This document shows positions 38,636 to 48,301 of a stretch of 64,000 bases of DNA, in pieces. The notes under the pieces were generated by a model. It was not told the origin of the DNA and searched no databases. It saw only the letters and a program-made list of their open reading frames with translations. Position numbers and translations under genes: made by a program. The stretch's first letter is position 1, and each line of letters starts with the position of its first letter. Source of the stretch: Coralloluteibacterium stylophorae (lineage in GTDB: Bacteria; Pseudomonadota; Gammaproteobacteria; Xanthomonadales; Xanthomonadaceae); the NCBI RefSeq assembly GCF_018122625.2, contig NZ_JAGQFT020000001.1, positions 1 through 64,000 on the forward strand, written 5' to 3'.

Positions 38636-39442
38636 TCAGATGCCGTCGACCGGCAGCGCCCGCGCCATGGCGAGCGCGGCCTGCGCCGCCGGCACCACGA
38701 CCGAAGCGTGGGTCTCGCCTTCGAGCACCCCGAAACCGGGCGCGATCCCGCGCGCCTGGAGCAGGGCGGCGAGCGCGGCCGCGTTGTCGACCATGTGCCG
38801 CATGCCCAGCGTGGCCGCCCGCGCCTCGCCCTCGATCTCCGGCGGTTTCTCCGGGCCCGCCGTCTGTTCCTCGGCGCCGACCAGCAGGGCGAGGCGCGTC
38901 GCCTGCGCCCGGCTCCAGTCGTGCGCCTCCGCCGCGTCCAGGATCGCCGCCTGGTCCCACCAGATCGAAGGGCTGGCCGCGACCACCCCCGCGAAGGCGC
39001 GCGGCCTGCGCATCAGCGTGTGCAACGCGAACAGCCCGCCCAGCGAGTGGCCGAGCAGCACCTGGCGCGCGGGGTCGAGCGGATGCGCGCGCAGGAGCGC
39101 GGGCCGCAGCTCGTCGACCAGGAAGGCGAGGAAGGCATCGCAGTCGCCGTCGACGTGCCACTCGCCGCCGCCGTGGGGCGCCGGCGGCGCATGGCGGGCG
39201 GGCAGGGTGAAGTCGCGCCGCCGCAGGTCCTGGTCCTTGCCCTCGACCGGCCAGCCGACGCCGACGATCGCGACATCGGCAGCGCCGTCCTCGCGCAGCG
39301 CCTGCTGCATCGCGGCCCAGTCGGTGTTGGCGTCGAGCAGCCAGATCGCGGCGAAGCCGGCCTCGGGCGCGGCGGCCTGGGGCAGGTGGAGACGGATCTC
39401 GTAGTCGCGCCCGCGGGCGCTGGTGCGGATGTCGCGCTGCAT
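38636..39442 (-). CDS. alpha/beta-hydrolase esterase (IroE/Fes-like)
   Basis: Alpha/beta hydrolase of 268 residues in the putative esterase family that includes siderophore esterases (IroE, BesA) and S-formylglutathione-hydrolase-like enzymes. The nucleophile serine is in LLGHSLGGLFAL, SPSIWW follows as in IroE, and the catalytic His lies in EGETHASVV. No signal peptide is seen. It sits behind the catalase gene (120-base gap) and after a strong hairpin terminator. The substrate is uncertain. Confidence 0.87.
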   Translation of the reverse strand: MQRDIRTSARGRDYEIRLHLPQAAAPEAGFAAIWLLDANTDWAAMQQALREDGAADVAIVGVGWPVEGKDQDLRRRDFTLPARHAPPAPHGGGEWHVDGDCDAFLAFLVDELRPALLRAHPLDPARQVLLGHSLGGLFALHTLMRRPRAFAGVVAASPSIWWDQAAILDAAEAHDWSRAQATRLALLVGAEEQTAGPEKPPEIEGEARAATLGMRHMVDNAAALAALLQARGIAPGFGVLEGETHASVVVPAAQAALAMARALPVDGI

Positions 39443-39520
39443 GTCGCGGTGCCGTGGGAGCGGGCGGCCAGCGTGGCGGTGCGCGCGCGACGGCGGGGCA
39501 AAGGCGCACCCGGAACGAGA

Positions 39521-39552
39521 ACGGCCGTGGCATCGGGCGATGCCACGGCCGT
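39521..39552 (-). terminator. perfect hairpin terminator
   Basis: ACGGCCGTGGCATCG-GG-CGATGCCACGGCCGT: 15-base perfect arms with a 2-base loop, 17 bases after the DUF805 stop on the minus strand, followed by TCTCGTTCC. It is a strong stem with only a weak U-tract. Confidence 0.75.
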
Positions 39553-39568
39553 GGAGCGCGCTGCGCGA

Positions 39569-39928
39569 TCAGGCCGCGGCGAGCTTCGGATCGACGCCGT
39601 AGTCGTTGCTGCCGGCCTCGCCCTCGAGGCACATGAAGACCAGCAGCACGATGCCGGCCACCGGCACCAGGGCGATGAGGACCCACCAGCCGCTGCGGCC
39701 GGTGTCGTGCAGGCGGCGCACGGTGACCGCGATCCCCGGCAGCATCACCGCGAGCGAGTAGATCAGCGACAGCACGCCGATGCCGCCGGAGGTGCCGATG
39801 AGCGCGTCGACCACCATGAGCCCGAACAGGATCAGCAGGTTGATCAGGGTGTACATCCAGTATTCCGTGCGCCGCGCGCGCCCGGAGAAGGTCGCGTACT
39901 GCTTGAGGACGGAGACGTACCAGTTCAT
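39569..39928 (-). CDS. DUF805 membrane protein
   Basis: Inner-membrane protein of 119 residues, DUF805 family (YhaH/YhaI of E. coli). The N-terminal signature YATFSGRARRTEYWMYTL and the RRLHDTGRSGWWVLIALVP motif before the last helix are both typical. Four hydrophobic helices are predicted. AAGGAA lies 6-8 bases before the ATG at 39928. Function is unknown; it appears to be a single-gene unit closed by the hairpin at 39521. Confidence 0.92.
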   Translation of the reverse strand: MNWYVSVLKQYATFSGRARRTEYWMYTLINLLILFGLMVVDALIGTSGGIGVLSLIYSLAVMLPGIAVTVRRLHDTGRSGWWVLIALVPVAGIVLLVFMCLEGEAGSNDYGVDPKLAAA

Positions 39929-40250
39929 TCGATTTCCTTCTTGTCGTTGGCTTGGACGCGATGGGTGTGTGCCCGTCCGGATGCCGCAGGACGCGCGCGC
40001 GGACGCTCCGCCGGGTGGCGGAGCGAGGCGATCGGGTCGTGTCATGGCAGCTGGCTGCGACGGACCGATGGCAGCAGGGACGTCGTCGGGACGCCTCCCT
40101 TCCTGCATGCCCTCCTGCCGATCCGCGTCGTCCGAGCGGCAGGCGGCGGCGATTGAACCCGCTCGAGGCGGATCGGTCAACGCGGTCGAGGTCGCGCGCG
40201 GCGCAGCCCGACGATGACAGCCGGCGGTGCCGGGTCGATCCGGAGCGGGA
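39929..40250. other. 322-base gap without a gene
   Basis: No coding sequence, repeat or RNA gene is recognised here. It separates the DUF805 gene from the copper-storage protein gene, both on the minus strand; the right-hand part must hold the 3' end of the latter's transcript and the left part the DUF805 promoter, but I cannot point to boxes. Confidence 0.5.
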
Positions 40251-40589
40251 TCACTCGCCGCTCATCGCGGCGCATTCGCTCTCGCAGCGACGGCAGGCTT
40301 CGGCGCAGCGCGGCATCGCCTCGTCGTCGTCCATCCCCTCGCAGGCCGAGGCGCAGGCGCCGCAGAGCTGCGCGCAGGCGGCGCAGGTCGCGGTGTGCAG
40401 CTCGACGTCGCGCAGCATGGTGTTGGCGCTGGTCGCGCAGATGTCGGCGCAGGCCAGCAGCAGGTTCACGTGCTTCGGTTCGGCGTACGCGCCGCCCCGT
40501 GCGAGGCAGTGCCCGACGGTCTCGATGCAGATGCGCTGGCACGCGGTGCACGCGGCAATGCAGCTGTCGATGCTGGGTGTGGTGGCCAT
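40251..40589 (-). CDS. four-helix-bundle copper-storage protein (Csp type)
   Basis: Cysteine-rich protein of 112 residues with 16 cysteines arranged as CxxxC and CxxC along helices (IDSCIAACTACQRIC, ACADIC, TCAACAQLCGACASAC, CAEACRRCESEC). This pattern is that of copper-storage proteins, four-helix bundles that hold many Cu(I) ions inside. No signal peptide is present, so it is the cytosolic (Csp3-like) type. A GGGAG ribosome site lies upstream of ATG 40589. No copper pump or regulator is adjacent; the gene behind it is an unrelated lipoprotein. Confidence 0.92.
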   Translation of the reverse strand: MATTPSIDSCIAACTACQRICIETVGHCLARGGAYAEPKHVNLLLACADICATSANTMLRDVELHTATCAACAQLCGACASACEGMDDDEAMPRCAEACRRCESECAAMSGE

Positions 40590-40648
40590 GACGCGCTCCC
40601 GGAGGGAGCACGACCCTGTCATCGCCAGGGTGCAGGCGCGGTGGACGC

Positions 40649-40675
40649 CCTGCATCCGGCGCGCCCGGATGCAGG
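40649..40675 (-). terminator. terminator-like hairpin
   Basis: CCTGCATCCGG-CGCGC-CCGGATGCAGG is a perfect 11-base stem with a 5-base loop, 24 bases after the stop of the upstream lipoprotein gene on the minus strand. No T-run follows. CCGGATGCAG occurs once more just before it. Confidence 0.55.
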
Positions 40676-40698
40676 CGCACCGGATGCAGTCGAGGCCG

Positions 40699-41112
40699 TC
40701 AGCGCCCGCAGTCGACGGGGGCGCGGCGCCCGTCGCGCATCGCATACAGCGAGGTGTCGACGGCCATGCCCTCGATCTGCGAGCAGACGCTGACGACGGT
40801 CGCGATCGAGGTGGACTCCGGCAGCTGGATCTCGATCCTGTCGAAATCCCGTTCCTCGGAGCGGGCCTGGCGGCGCAGGTCGTCGGCCACGAGCGGGGCG
40901 CCGTCGCGCAGCAGTTCGCCGCGCGGGTTCGCCGCGAGCTGCAGGATGCGGGGCTCGGCCGGCGGTGCGGCGACCTGCGGTGCCGGCGCGGCCACCTCGG
41001 CGCGCGGTTCCGGACCGCTGGAGCAGGCGGCGAGCATGCCGGCGGCGACGCAGGCGGCGAACGTCGTGCGCAGGGCGGCACGGGCGGATGTGGAAGCGAA
41101 AGCGGCAGTCAT
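40699..41112 (-). CDS. hypothetical lipoprotein, weakly ExbD-like
   Basis: Lipoprotein of 137 residues with lipobox LAAC (C30). After a proline/alanine-rich linker, the segment LLRDGAPLVADDLRRQ then FDRIEIQLPESTSIATVVSVCSQIEGM resembles the periplasmic part of ExbD/TolR proteins, but there is no membrane helix and no ExbB partner. Two cysteines (SVCSQ and VDCGR) may form a disulfide. Function unknown. Confidence 0.72.
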   Translation of the reverse strand: MTAAFASTSARAALRTTFAACVAAGMLAACSSGPEPRAEVAAPAPQVAAPPAEPRILQLAANPRGELLRDGAPLVADDLRRQARSEERDFDRIEIQLPESTSIATVVSVCSQIEGMAVDTSLYAMRDGRRAPVDCGR

Positions 41113-41290
41113 GACGTGGTTCCCCTCGGCGTGGCGCCGGCCGGAGCCGGGCGATTGATACGGTGCGGTCCCTCCCGCGCGGCCGCGACGGCGGCCGGTC
41201 GGCGCAGCGCCCGTGCCGTGCCGGCCTCCCCAGGCCGGCGGCGCGGTGTCGTGCGGCGCGAATGGAAGCTACCGCAGCCGCGCCCTGGGG

Positions 41291-41896
41291 TCACCCCCGG
41301 CGCATCGTGCGTCGGCTCGACCGTGGTGCGGCATCCCGCAGGGAATGCCGTCGCCGACTCCGGCGCGCCGGCCATCCTGGACGTGCACGGGACGGAGCCG
41401 CGCTTCCGCGCAGGAGCGCATGCGGCCGCAACGCATCCTGCCTCCGCCGGAACCCGGGAGCGGCGAACGTCGGTGCGCGCTGCGGCTGAAGCGCCGAGGC
41501 GGCTTCCGGCGATGCCGCCGCGGGCGGCGGCTGCAGGCAGCGCCACAGCGCGAAGCCCAGCAGGGCAAGCAGCAGGGCCACCACTGCCGCAACGTACCGA
41601 CGCCGCGGGCGCGAGTGCCGCCGTCCACCCGGCGCCGGTCGCGGTCGCGCGCCGCACGCCGCCGGAGTGGCGAAGCGGACCGCGACGGCATGGGGCCCGT
41701 GCTCGCCCATGGCGATCGCGAAATCCAGCGCGTCGCCGACCTGCGGACGAGCGCCGCGCGGGAAGGCGCGGATGTGCACGAAGAGCCGCTGGTCACCGCC
41801 CTCGCAGCGGATGAAGCCGGTGCCGCGCTCGCCGCTCCATTCCACCAGGCGGCCGCGGCGGCGCTGGCCGTCGGTCGATGCGCTCGTGGCGGTCAT
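41291..41896 (-). pseudogene. cold-shock domain membrane protein with broken Excalibur domain
   Basis: The first part is a clear cold-shock (OB-fold) domain: RRGRLVEWSGERGTGFI, LFVHIRAFPRG and VGDALDFAI, then a membrane helix (YVAAVVALLLALLGFALW). Family members in this bacterial group end with an Excalibur calcium-binding domain (F.C...C..M.SCAEA...C...MDGD.DG.PC). Here its pieces are scattered over frames: the reading frame goes off after APTFAAPGF, CGRMRSCAEA is in a second frame, VPCTSRMAGA in a third and GVGDGIPC in the second again. At least three small indels between about 41470 and 41340 are needed. The coding frame as it stands runs to a stop at 41291. Confidence 0.7.
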
Positions 41897-42186
41897 GGCG
41901 ACAGCCTGCCCGGCCCGATGTCGCGGGCGCGGCACGCCGCGCGTCGGAGGGTGGGGCCATGCGCGTCGCGTCGCGACGCCTCACGTGCGCCGTCGCGCGG
42001 CCGCTCGTCGAGGTCGCGGCGTAGCCCGCTCCGCGGCCGCACCGACTCCCGCGCATGCGGCCCGGCATGCAGCTCCAACCCCGGCGCGCGTCGATGCCGG
42101 CGCGCGCACGGCCCCGGCGGTACTGCCTCGCCGCGCTGGCAGCGGCAGACGCGGACCGGCATCCGCGCGGGACCGTCCGGTGCCGC

Positions 42187-44109
42187 TCAGTCGACGGCGG
42201 TGCCCACCGCGTCGCGCAGCGCCCGCTCCAGGCGCTCGTAGGTGTAGGGCTTGTCCAGGATCGGGTAGTGCGCGGGCCCGTCGTCGCGCATCGTGCTGAA
42301 GCCGGAGGTGAGCAGGATCGGCAGCTCGGGCAGGCGGCGGCGCGCGTGGTTGGCGAGCTCGATGCCGTTCATGCCGCCCGGCATCACGATGTCGGAGAAC
42401 AGCAGGTCGATCCGCGGCATCGCCGCCATCGCGCGCTGCGCCTCGTCGGCGCCGTGCGCGGTGGTCACCTCGAAGCCCATCATCTCGAGCATGGCGGCGG
42501 CGATCGCGGCGAGGTCGGTGTCGTCCTCGACCAGCAGCACGTGGCGCGCCGGAGATGCCGGAGGTGCCGGCGCCGGGTCGCGGCCGCGGTCCCGCGGCGG
42601 CACCGCGGGCAGCAGGATGGCCACCGTGGTGCCGGCGCCCGGCTCGGAGTCGATGCGCACGGTGCCGCCGGACTGCCTGGCGAAGCCGTAGGCCTGGCTG
42701 AGGCCCAGCCCCGTGCCCTTGCCGAACTGCTTGGTGGTGAAGAACGGCTCGAACACGCGCGCACGCAGCTCCGGAGGGATGCCGCTGCCGGTGTCGCGCA
42801 CCGCGAAGGCGATGAACTCGCCGACGAGGCCATCGAACCCGCCGTCCAGTCGGAGGCGGCGGACGTCGATGCGCACCTCGCCGTCGCCGCGGATCGCGTC
42901 GCGGGCGTTGATGACGAGGTTGAGCAGGGCCAGCTCGAGCTGGTGGGCGTCGATCTCGATCTCGGGCAGGTCGTCCGCGATCTCGCTGCCGAGCGTGATC
43001 CCGCGGCGCAGGGGCTGGCGCAGCAGGGGCAGGATGCGCCGCACCAGCTCGGCGGGCGAGACCGGCGCGGTGTGCAGGGGCTGCCGGCGGGCGAAGGACA
43101 GCAGCTGGCGGGTGATCGCCGCGCCCTGTTCGGCGGCGCTGGCGATGACGTCGATCTGCCGGCGCACGCGCTCGTCGCAGTCGAAGCGGCCGGCGAGGTC
43201 GGCGGCGCCGCGGATGATGGTCAGCAGGTTGTTGAAGTCGTGCGCGACGCCGCCGGTGAGCTGGCCGATCGCCTCGAGCTTCTGCGCCTGCTGCAGCTGT
43301 TCGCGCACCTCGTCCAGGCGCTGCTGGGCTTCGCGGCGCTCGGTGATGTCGCGGGTGACCTTGGCGAAGCCGACGTGGCCACCGCCCGGCGCGCGGATCG
43401 GGTCGATGACGACGTTGGCCCAGAAGCGCCTGCCGTCCTTGCGCACGCGCCACCCTTCGGCCTCGTAGCGGCCCTGCTCCAGGGCCAGGCGCAGGTTGCG
43501 CTGCGGATGCCCGGCGTCGCGATCCTCGGGGGTGTAGAACATGGAGAAGTGCGCGCCGATCACCTCGTCGCCGACGTAGCCCTTGATGCGCTCGGCGCCG
43601 GTGTTCCAGCTGTTGATGCGGCCGTGCGGGTCCAGCATGTAGATCGCGTAGTCGGTGACGCCTTCGACCAGCAGGCGGAACGCCCGCTCGCTGTCGACCA
43701 GCGCCTGCTGCAGCGCGCGCTGCTGCGACATGTCGCGGGTGATCTTGGCCAGCCCGACGAGCCTGCCGTCGTCGTCGTGGACGACCTCGAGCACCGTCAG
43801 CGCCCAGAACCGGGAGCCGTCCTTGCGCAGGCGCCAGCCCTCGTCGTGATGGTGGCCGCTGCCGAGGGCCGCCTCGATCGCCTGCTGCGGCCGCCCCGCG
43901 GCCCGGTCAGGCTCGGTGAAGAAGCGGGAGAAGTGCTGGCCGAGGATCTCGTCGCGGGCGTAGCCCTTGATGCGCTCGGCTCCGGTGTTCCAGCTGATCA
44001 CCCGGCCGCCGGGATCGAGCATGTAGATCGCATAGTCTGCGACCGCGTCGACCAGGAATCGGTAGGCCTCGCTCGGCAGCTGATCGGCGCCGGCATCGCG
44101 CTCGTGCAT
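42187..44109 (-). CDS. PAS-PAS hybrid histidine kinase with receiver
   Basis: Soluble sensor kinase of 640 residues. Two PAS domains (about 15-125 and 137-255) are near-duplicates: both contain DYAIYMLDP, SWNTGAERIKGY and GWR(L/V)RKDG. The HisKA helix has GVAHDFNNLL with phosphorylated H290; the ATPase part has NLVINARDAI, DTGSGIPP and GKGTGLGLSQ. A C-terminal receiver has the phospho-acceptor D573 in LLFSDIVMPGG and K in DKPYTYE. No membrane helix or DNA-binding output is seen. GGAGGGG lies 8 bases before ATG 44109. The signal is unknown; such PAS repeats often bind flavin or haem, but the LOV cysteine motif is absent. Confidence 0.94.
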   Translation of the reverse strand: MHERDAGADQLPSEAYRFLVDAVADYAIYMLDPGGRVISWNTGAERIKGYARDEILGQHFSRFFTEPDRAAGRPQQAIEAALGSGHHHDEGWRLRKDGSRFWALTVLEVVHDDDGRLVGLAKITRDMSQQRALQQALVDSERAFRLLVEGVTDYAIYMLDPHGRINSWNTGAERIKGYVGDEVIGAHFSMFYTPEDRDAGHPQRNLRLALEQGRYEAEGWRVRKDGRRFWANVVIDPIRAPGGGHVGFAKVTRDITERREAQQRLDEVREQLQQAQKLEAIGQLTGGVAHDFNNLLTIIRGAADLAGRFDCDERVRRQIDVIASAAEQGAAITRQLLSFARRQPLHTAPVSPAELVRRILPLLRQPLRRGITLGSEIADDLPEIEIDAHQLELALLNLVINARDAIRGDGEVRIDVRRLRLDGGFDGLVGEFIAFAVRDTGSGIPPELRARVFEPFFTTKQFGKGTGLGLSQAYGFARQSGGTVRIDSEPGAGTTVAILLPAVPPRDRGRDPAPAPPASPARHVLLVEDDTDLAAIAAAMLEMMGFEVTTAHGADEAQRAMAAMPRIDLLFSDIVMPGGMNGIELANHARRRLPELPILLTSGFSTMRDDGPAHYPILDKPYTYERLERALRDAVGTAVD

Positions 44110-44279
44110 CGGAATGACCCCTCCAGCGATTCGCGCTCCCGCGGGCGATGCCGGTGGATCGACCGGCCCGCTGCGGCGGTGCCCGGTGGGAACGGGCGGC
44201 AAGTCTGCCTCATCCGCGCGGGTCGATCACGTCCGGTGCCGCATGCGCGGCCGCTGGCGCCGCGGACGGGAAGGGCCGG

Positions 44280-45152
44280 TCAGGGTCGGCGGGCGGAGAT
44301 CGGCACGCAGGGCGCGCCGTGGTGGAGGATGCCGTGGTCGTAGTCGGGTGCGTCGTGGACACGGATGTCGTCGAAGCCCGCGCGCTCGAAATGGCCGATG
44401 AGATCGGCCAGGCCGAACACGCGCATCTCCAGGGTGGTGCCGTCGCCGCCGTGGAAGACCAGGTCGGAGAAGTTGCGCGTGCCGCCATCGGCGTAGGCGG
44501 CCCGAAGCACGCGACCCTCCGGCCCATCCTCGATGGCGAACGACGTCATCTCCCCGAAATGCTCGCGCGTCGGCGCGCCGACGCAGTAGGGCACGGTCAT
44601 CACGAACACGCCGCCGGGCTTCAGCAGGCGCCAGGCATTGTCGAAGGCGCGCTGCACCGGCGCGAGCACGTGTTCGAACACGTCGCTGGACAACAGGAAG
44701 TCGTGGGCGCCGAGGTCGGCTTCGGCGGGAGCGAGGATGTCGAGCCGGGGCGGCTTGTGCAGGTAGGTGCTGCGGTAGTCGAACTTCAGCCCGAGGATGT
44801 CGCGGTAGCCGGACCAGTCGGTCATGCCGATGCCGGCGAGGTCCTTGCGCTGCGGGAAGTCGACCGCCGCGACGCTGCGCCCGAACAGGCGCTCCGAGAG
44901 CGCAGCGACCAGCGAGCGGAAGCGCACGTTGGAGCCGCATCCTGCACAGGAGGGGCGCTCGCGCTCGAGGGCGGCGACCGGCTGTTCCTGCGTCTGTCCG
45001 CAGACGTTGCAGCGGAAGGCGAGGCGGGCGGCATGCGGCTCGCCCGGTGCGCGTCCGGCGTCGCGCGGGAGCAGGCGGATCTGGAGTCGTCCGAGTCTCA
45101 AGGCCTGGACCGTGACGATGCGGCGCCGGCGACGCGGCAGGGTCCGAAGCAT
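44280..45152 (-). CDS. SAM-dependent methyltransferase with N-terminal zinc ribbon
   Basis: Protein of 290 residues. An N-terminal zinc ribbon (FRCNVCGQ then CAGCGSNVRFRSL) is followed by a class I methyltransferase domain: LLSSDVFEHVLAPVQRAF and AWRLLKPGGVFVMTVPYC are motifs IV-V of the Methyltransf_11/23 type. The glycine-rich motif I is less obvious (DILGLKFDYRSTYLHKP). The frame continues to HFERAGFDDIRVHDAPDYDH. It resembles family members found in polysaccharide or O-antigen clusters. ATG at 45152 is divergent from the CPA1 antiporter; a run of arginines near the N-terminus is unusual. Confidence 0.85.
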   Translation of the reverse strand: MLRTLPRRRRRIVTVQALRLGRLQIRLLPRDAGRAPGEPHAARLAFRCNVCGQTQEQPVAALERERPSCAGCGSNVRFRSLVAALSERLFGRSVAAVDFPQRKDLAGIGMTDWSGYRDILGLKFDYRSTYLHKPPRLDILAPAEADLGAHDFLLSSDVFEHVLAPVQRAFDNAWRLLKPGGVFVMTVPYCVGAPTREHFGEMTSFAIEDGPEGRVLRAAYADGGTRNFSDLVFHGGDGTTLEMRVFGLADLIGHFERAGFDDIRVHDAPDYDHGILHHGAPCVPISARRP

Positions 45153-45219
45153 AGCCGACGCGCCCCGATGCTGGGCCACAATGCGTGTCCCGTGCGCGCC
45201 GCCCGCTGGAGAACCGCCG

Positions 45220-46464
<1,245 letters not shown>

Positions 46465-46540
46465 AGCGACGCCACCGGGGCGTTGCCCGCATCCGCCGGA
46501 CACCGCTCTAATGCGGGGCTTCTCGACCCCGGGAGCGGCC

Positions 46541-47230
46541 ATGCCCATCCACATCCTCCTGACCGGCGGCACGCGCGGCATCGGCGCGGCCATCGCCAGG
46601 CGCCTGCAGCGCGAGGACGTGCGCCTTGTCGCCACCGGAAGTGCCGACGGCGACCTCGCCGACCCGGCCACGCCGGCACGGCTGTGGGCGAACGCCAACG
46701 AACGGCTCGGGGGCCGGGTGGACGTGCTGATCAACAACGCCGGCATCTTCGAGGCCGCGCCGATCGACCTGCCCGATGCAGAATGGTCGGCGCGCTGGGC
46801 GCGCACGCTGCAGGTCAACCTCAGCGCCAGTGCCGAACTCTGCCGACACGCGGTGCGGCAGTTCGCGGGGCAGGGCGGAGGCCGCATCGTCAACGTCGCC
46901 AGTCGCGCCGCCCATCGCGGCGACAGCCCCGCCCACTGGCACTATGCGGCCTCCAAGGCGGGCATGGTGGCGATGACCAAGACCATCGCGCGCGGACATG
47001 CCGCGCAGGGCGTGCTGGCGTTCGCGATCTGCCCGGGCTTCACCATGACCGGCATGGCCGACGACTACATGGCCAGCCGCGGCGGCGACAGGCTGCTGGC
47101 CGACATCCCGCTCGGGCGCGTCGCCGATCCGACCGAGGTCGCCGAGGTCGCCGCCTTCGCCGCGCTCGCGGCCCCGCCCTCGATGACCGGCGCGGTGCTC
47201 GACATCAACGGCGCCAGCTACGTGCGCTAG
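46541..47230 (+). CDS. short-chain dehydrogenase/reductase
   Basis: SDR of 229 residues, somewhat shorter than classical members because the second beta-alpha unit is reduced (ATGSADGDLADPA). Motifs TGGTRGIG, NNAG, the catalytic serine in VASRAAHRG and YAASK are all present. The substrate is unknown. The start ATG at 46541 has GGGAG upstream; it begins 76 bases after the CPA1 antiporter stop in the same direction. Confidence 0.9.
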   Translation: MPIHILLTGGTRGIGAAIARRLQREDVRLVATGSADGDLADPATPARLWANANERLGGRVDVLINNAGIFEAAPIDLPDAEWSARWARTLQVNLSASAELCRHAVRQFAGQGGGRIVNVASRAAHRGDSPAHWHYAASKAGMVAMTKTIARGHAAQGVLAFAICPGFTMTGMADDYMASRGGDRLLADIPLGRVADPTEVAEVAAFAALAAPPSMTGAVLDINGASYVR

Positions 47231-47331
47231 GACCGCGGCCCGCGCCGCCGCCGGCACGCGCCCGCCCCGCCCTGGCGCGCGCGGCAGCCGGCGGACCTCT
47301 GCCGTACCGGTCGGCGTCCGCCGCACACGCC

Positions 47332-47727
47332 CTAACCGTGCCGCGTGCGCTCGAAGCGGGGCAGGCCGTCGCCGATGACGTCCCAGTCGGTGCGCTCCCC
47401 GACGAAGGTGTGATCCTGCGGCGGCACGCGGTCCGGGTCGTCGAGGCTGGCGATGGTGATGTCGATCCACGCCGCCTCGTCGCGGCCCCACCAGGTCAGG
47501 CAGGTGCCGCAGGTCCCGCAGAACGTCCGCTCGACTGCCGGACTGGAGCGGAAGCTCGCAGGTTCCGCCGCCGTCCACCGCAGGGCCGAGCGCCGCACGC
47601 TGAACCAGGCCACCGAGGCCGCACCGGCAACGCGGCGGCAGTCCGTGCAGTGGCAGACGGTCGGATTGCGCGGCTCGTCCTCTGTCGCGTAGCGCACCGC
47701 GCCGCAGTAGCAACCGCCTTCGAGCAT
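47332..47727 (-). CDS. GFA family protein (glutathione-dependent formaldehyde-activating fold)
   Basis: Zinc-binding protein of 131 residues. Ligand cysteines are C6 and C8 (GGCYCG), C25/C27/C30 (VCHCTDC) and C70/C73 (CGTC), the full GFA set for two zinc ions. The family includes Paracoccus Gfa and carbon-sulfur lyase-like enzymes such as CENP-V; most members have no proven reaction. GAGGGA is a good ribosome site before ATG 47727. It is 17 bases downstream of the flavin reductase-like gene boundary (its start lies just before the latter's stop) and may be in the same transcript downstream. Confidence 0.93.
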   Translation of the reverse strand: MLEGGCYCGAVRYATEDEPRNPTVCHCTDCRRVAGAASVAWFSVRRSALRWTAAEPASFRSSPAVERTFCGTCGTCLTWWGRDEAAWIDITIASLDDPDRVPPQDHTFVGERTDWDVIGDGLPRFERTRHG

Positions 47728-47743
47728 CGCCGATCCCTCGCTG

Positions 47744-48301
47744 TCACGACACCTTGGTGAACTTCGCCTTCCGCGACACGTAGCGGCCCGGCAGCATGAA
47801 CTCGCCGCCGCCGCGGTAGTGCAGGGTCTCCGGGCGCTGCGGCGAGACGGCGACGTGCGCCGCGACCACCTCGAACACGAAGAAGCCGTAACGCGCGACC
47901 AGGGCGTCGTCGTGCAGCACGCACTCGAACTGGGCGTGGCACTCGCCGATCAGCGGCGCCTCGACCCGGGTCGCCGGCGCGGGCGTGAGACCGAAGGTCC
48001 GGAACTTGTCGACCTCGGCGCCGGTGCTGTTGCCGATGCCGACCACCGCCTCGGTCAGCGCCGTGGTCGGCAGGTTGATCACGCACTGGCGGCTGTCGCG
48101 GATCATTGCGTGGCTGTGGTTGCCCTGGGCGATCACGCAGCCGACCAGGGACGGGGTGAAGTCCATGACCGTGTGCCAACCGGCGGTCATGATGTTGTCG
48201 CGGCCCTGCCAGCGCGAGGAGATCAGCACCACCGCACCCGGCTCGAGCCAGCGCCGGACCTGGGCCAGCGGAAAGTCCTGGGTGCGGACGCTGCGCGCCA
48301 T
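47744..48301 (-). CDS. flavin reductase family protein
   Basis: FMN-binding split-barrel protein of 185 residues (flavin reductase-like domain). Typical segments are WLEPGAVVLISSRWQGRDNIMTAG near the N-terminus, the CVINLPTTAL strand and the FECVLHDD/ALVARYGFFVFEVVAAH region with a conserved helix. Such proteins reduce free flavin with NAD(P)H or serve as partners of monooxygenases and halogenases. It lies about 8 kb from the flavin-dependent halogenase, so a partnership is possible but unproven. Start ATG 48301 was chosen because the family begins here; the frame continues open upstream without any recognisable domain. Confidence 0.88.
   Translation of the reverse strand: MARSVRTQDFPLAQVRRWLEPGAVVLISSRWQGRDNIMTAGWHTVMDFTPSLVGCVIAQGNHSHAMIRDSRQCVINLPTTALTEAVVGIGNSTGAEVDKFRTFGLTPAPATRVEAPLIGECHAQFECVLHDDALVARYGFFVFEVVAAHVAVSPQRPETLHYRGGGEFMLPGRYVSRKAKFTKVS

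Noticed and set aside
38514-39686. N-terminal extension of the catalase to a 1184-residue protein
   Set aside because: The extra part is the esterase gene read in another frame; the catalase starts at the lysine-rich tail at 38513.
41109-41657. Separate gene in the alternative frame behind the cold-shock gene
   Set aside because: It is only the frame-shifted remains of the Excalibur region plus random sequence.
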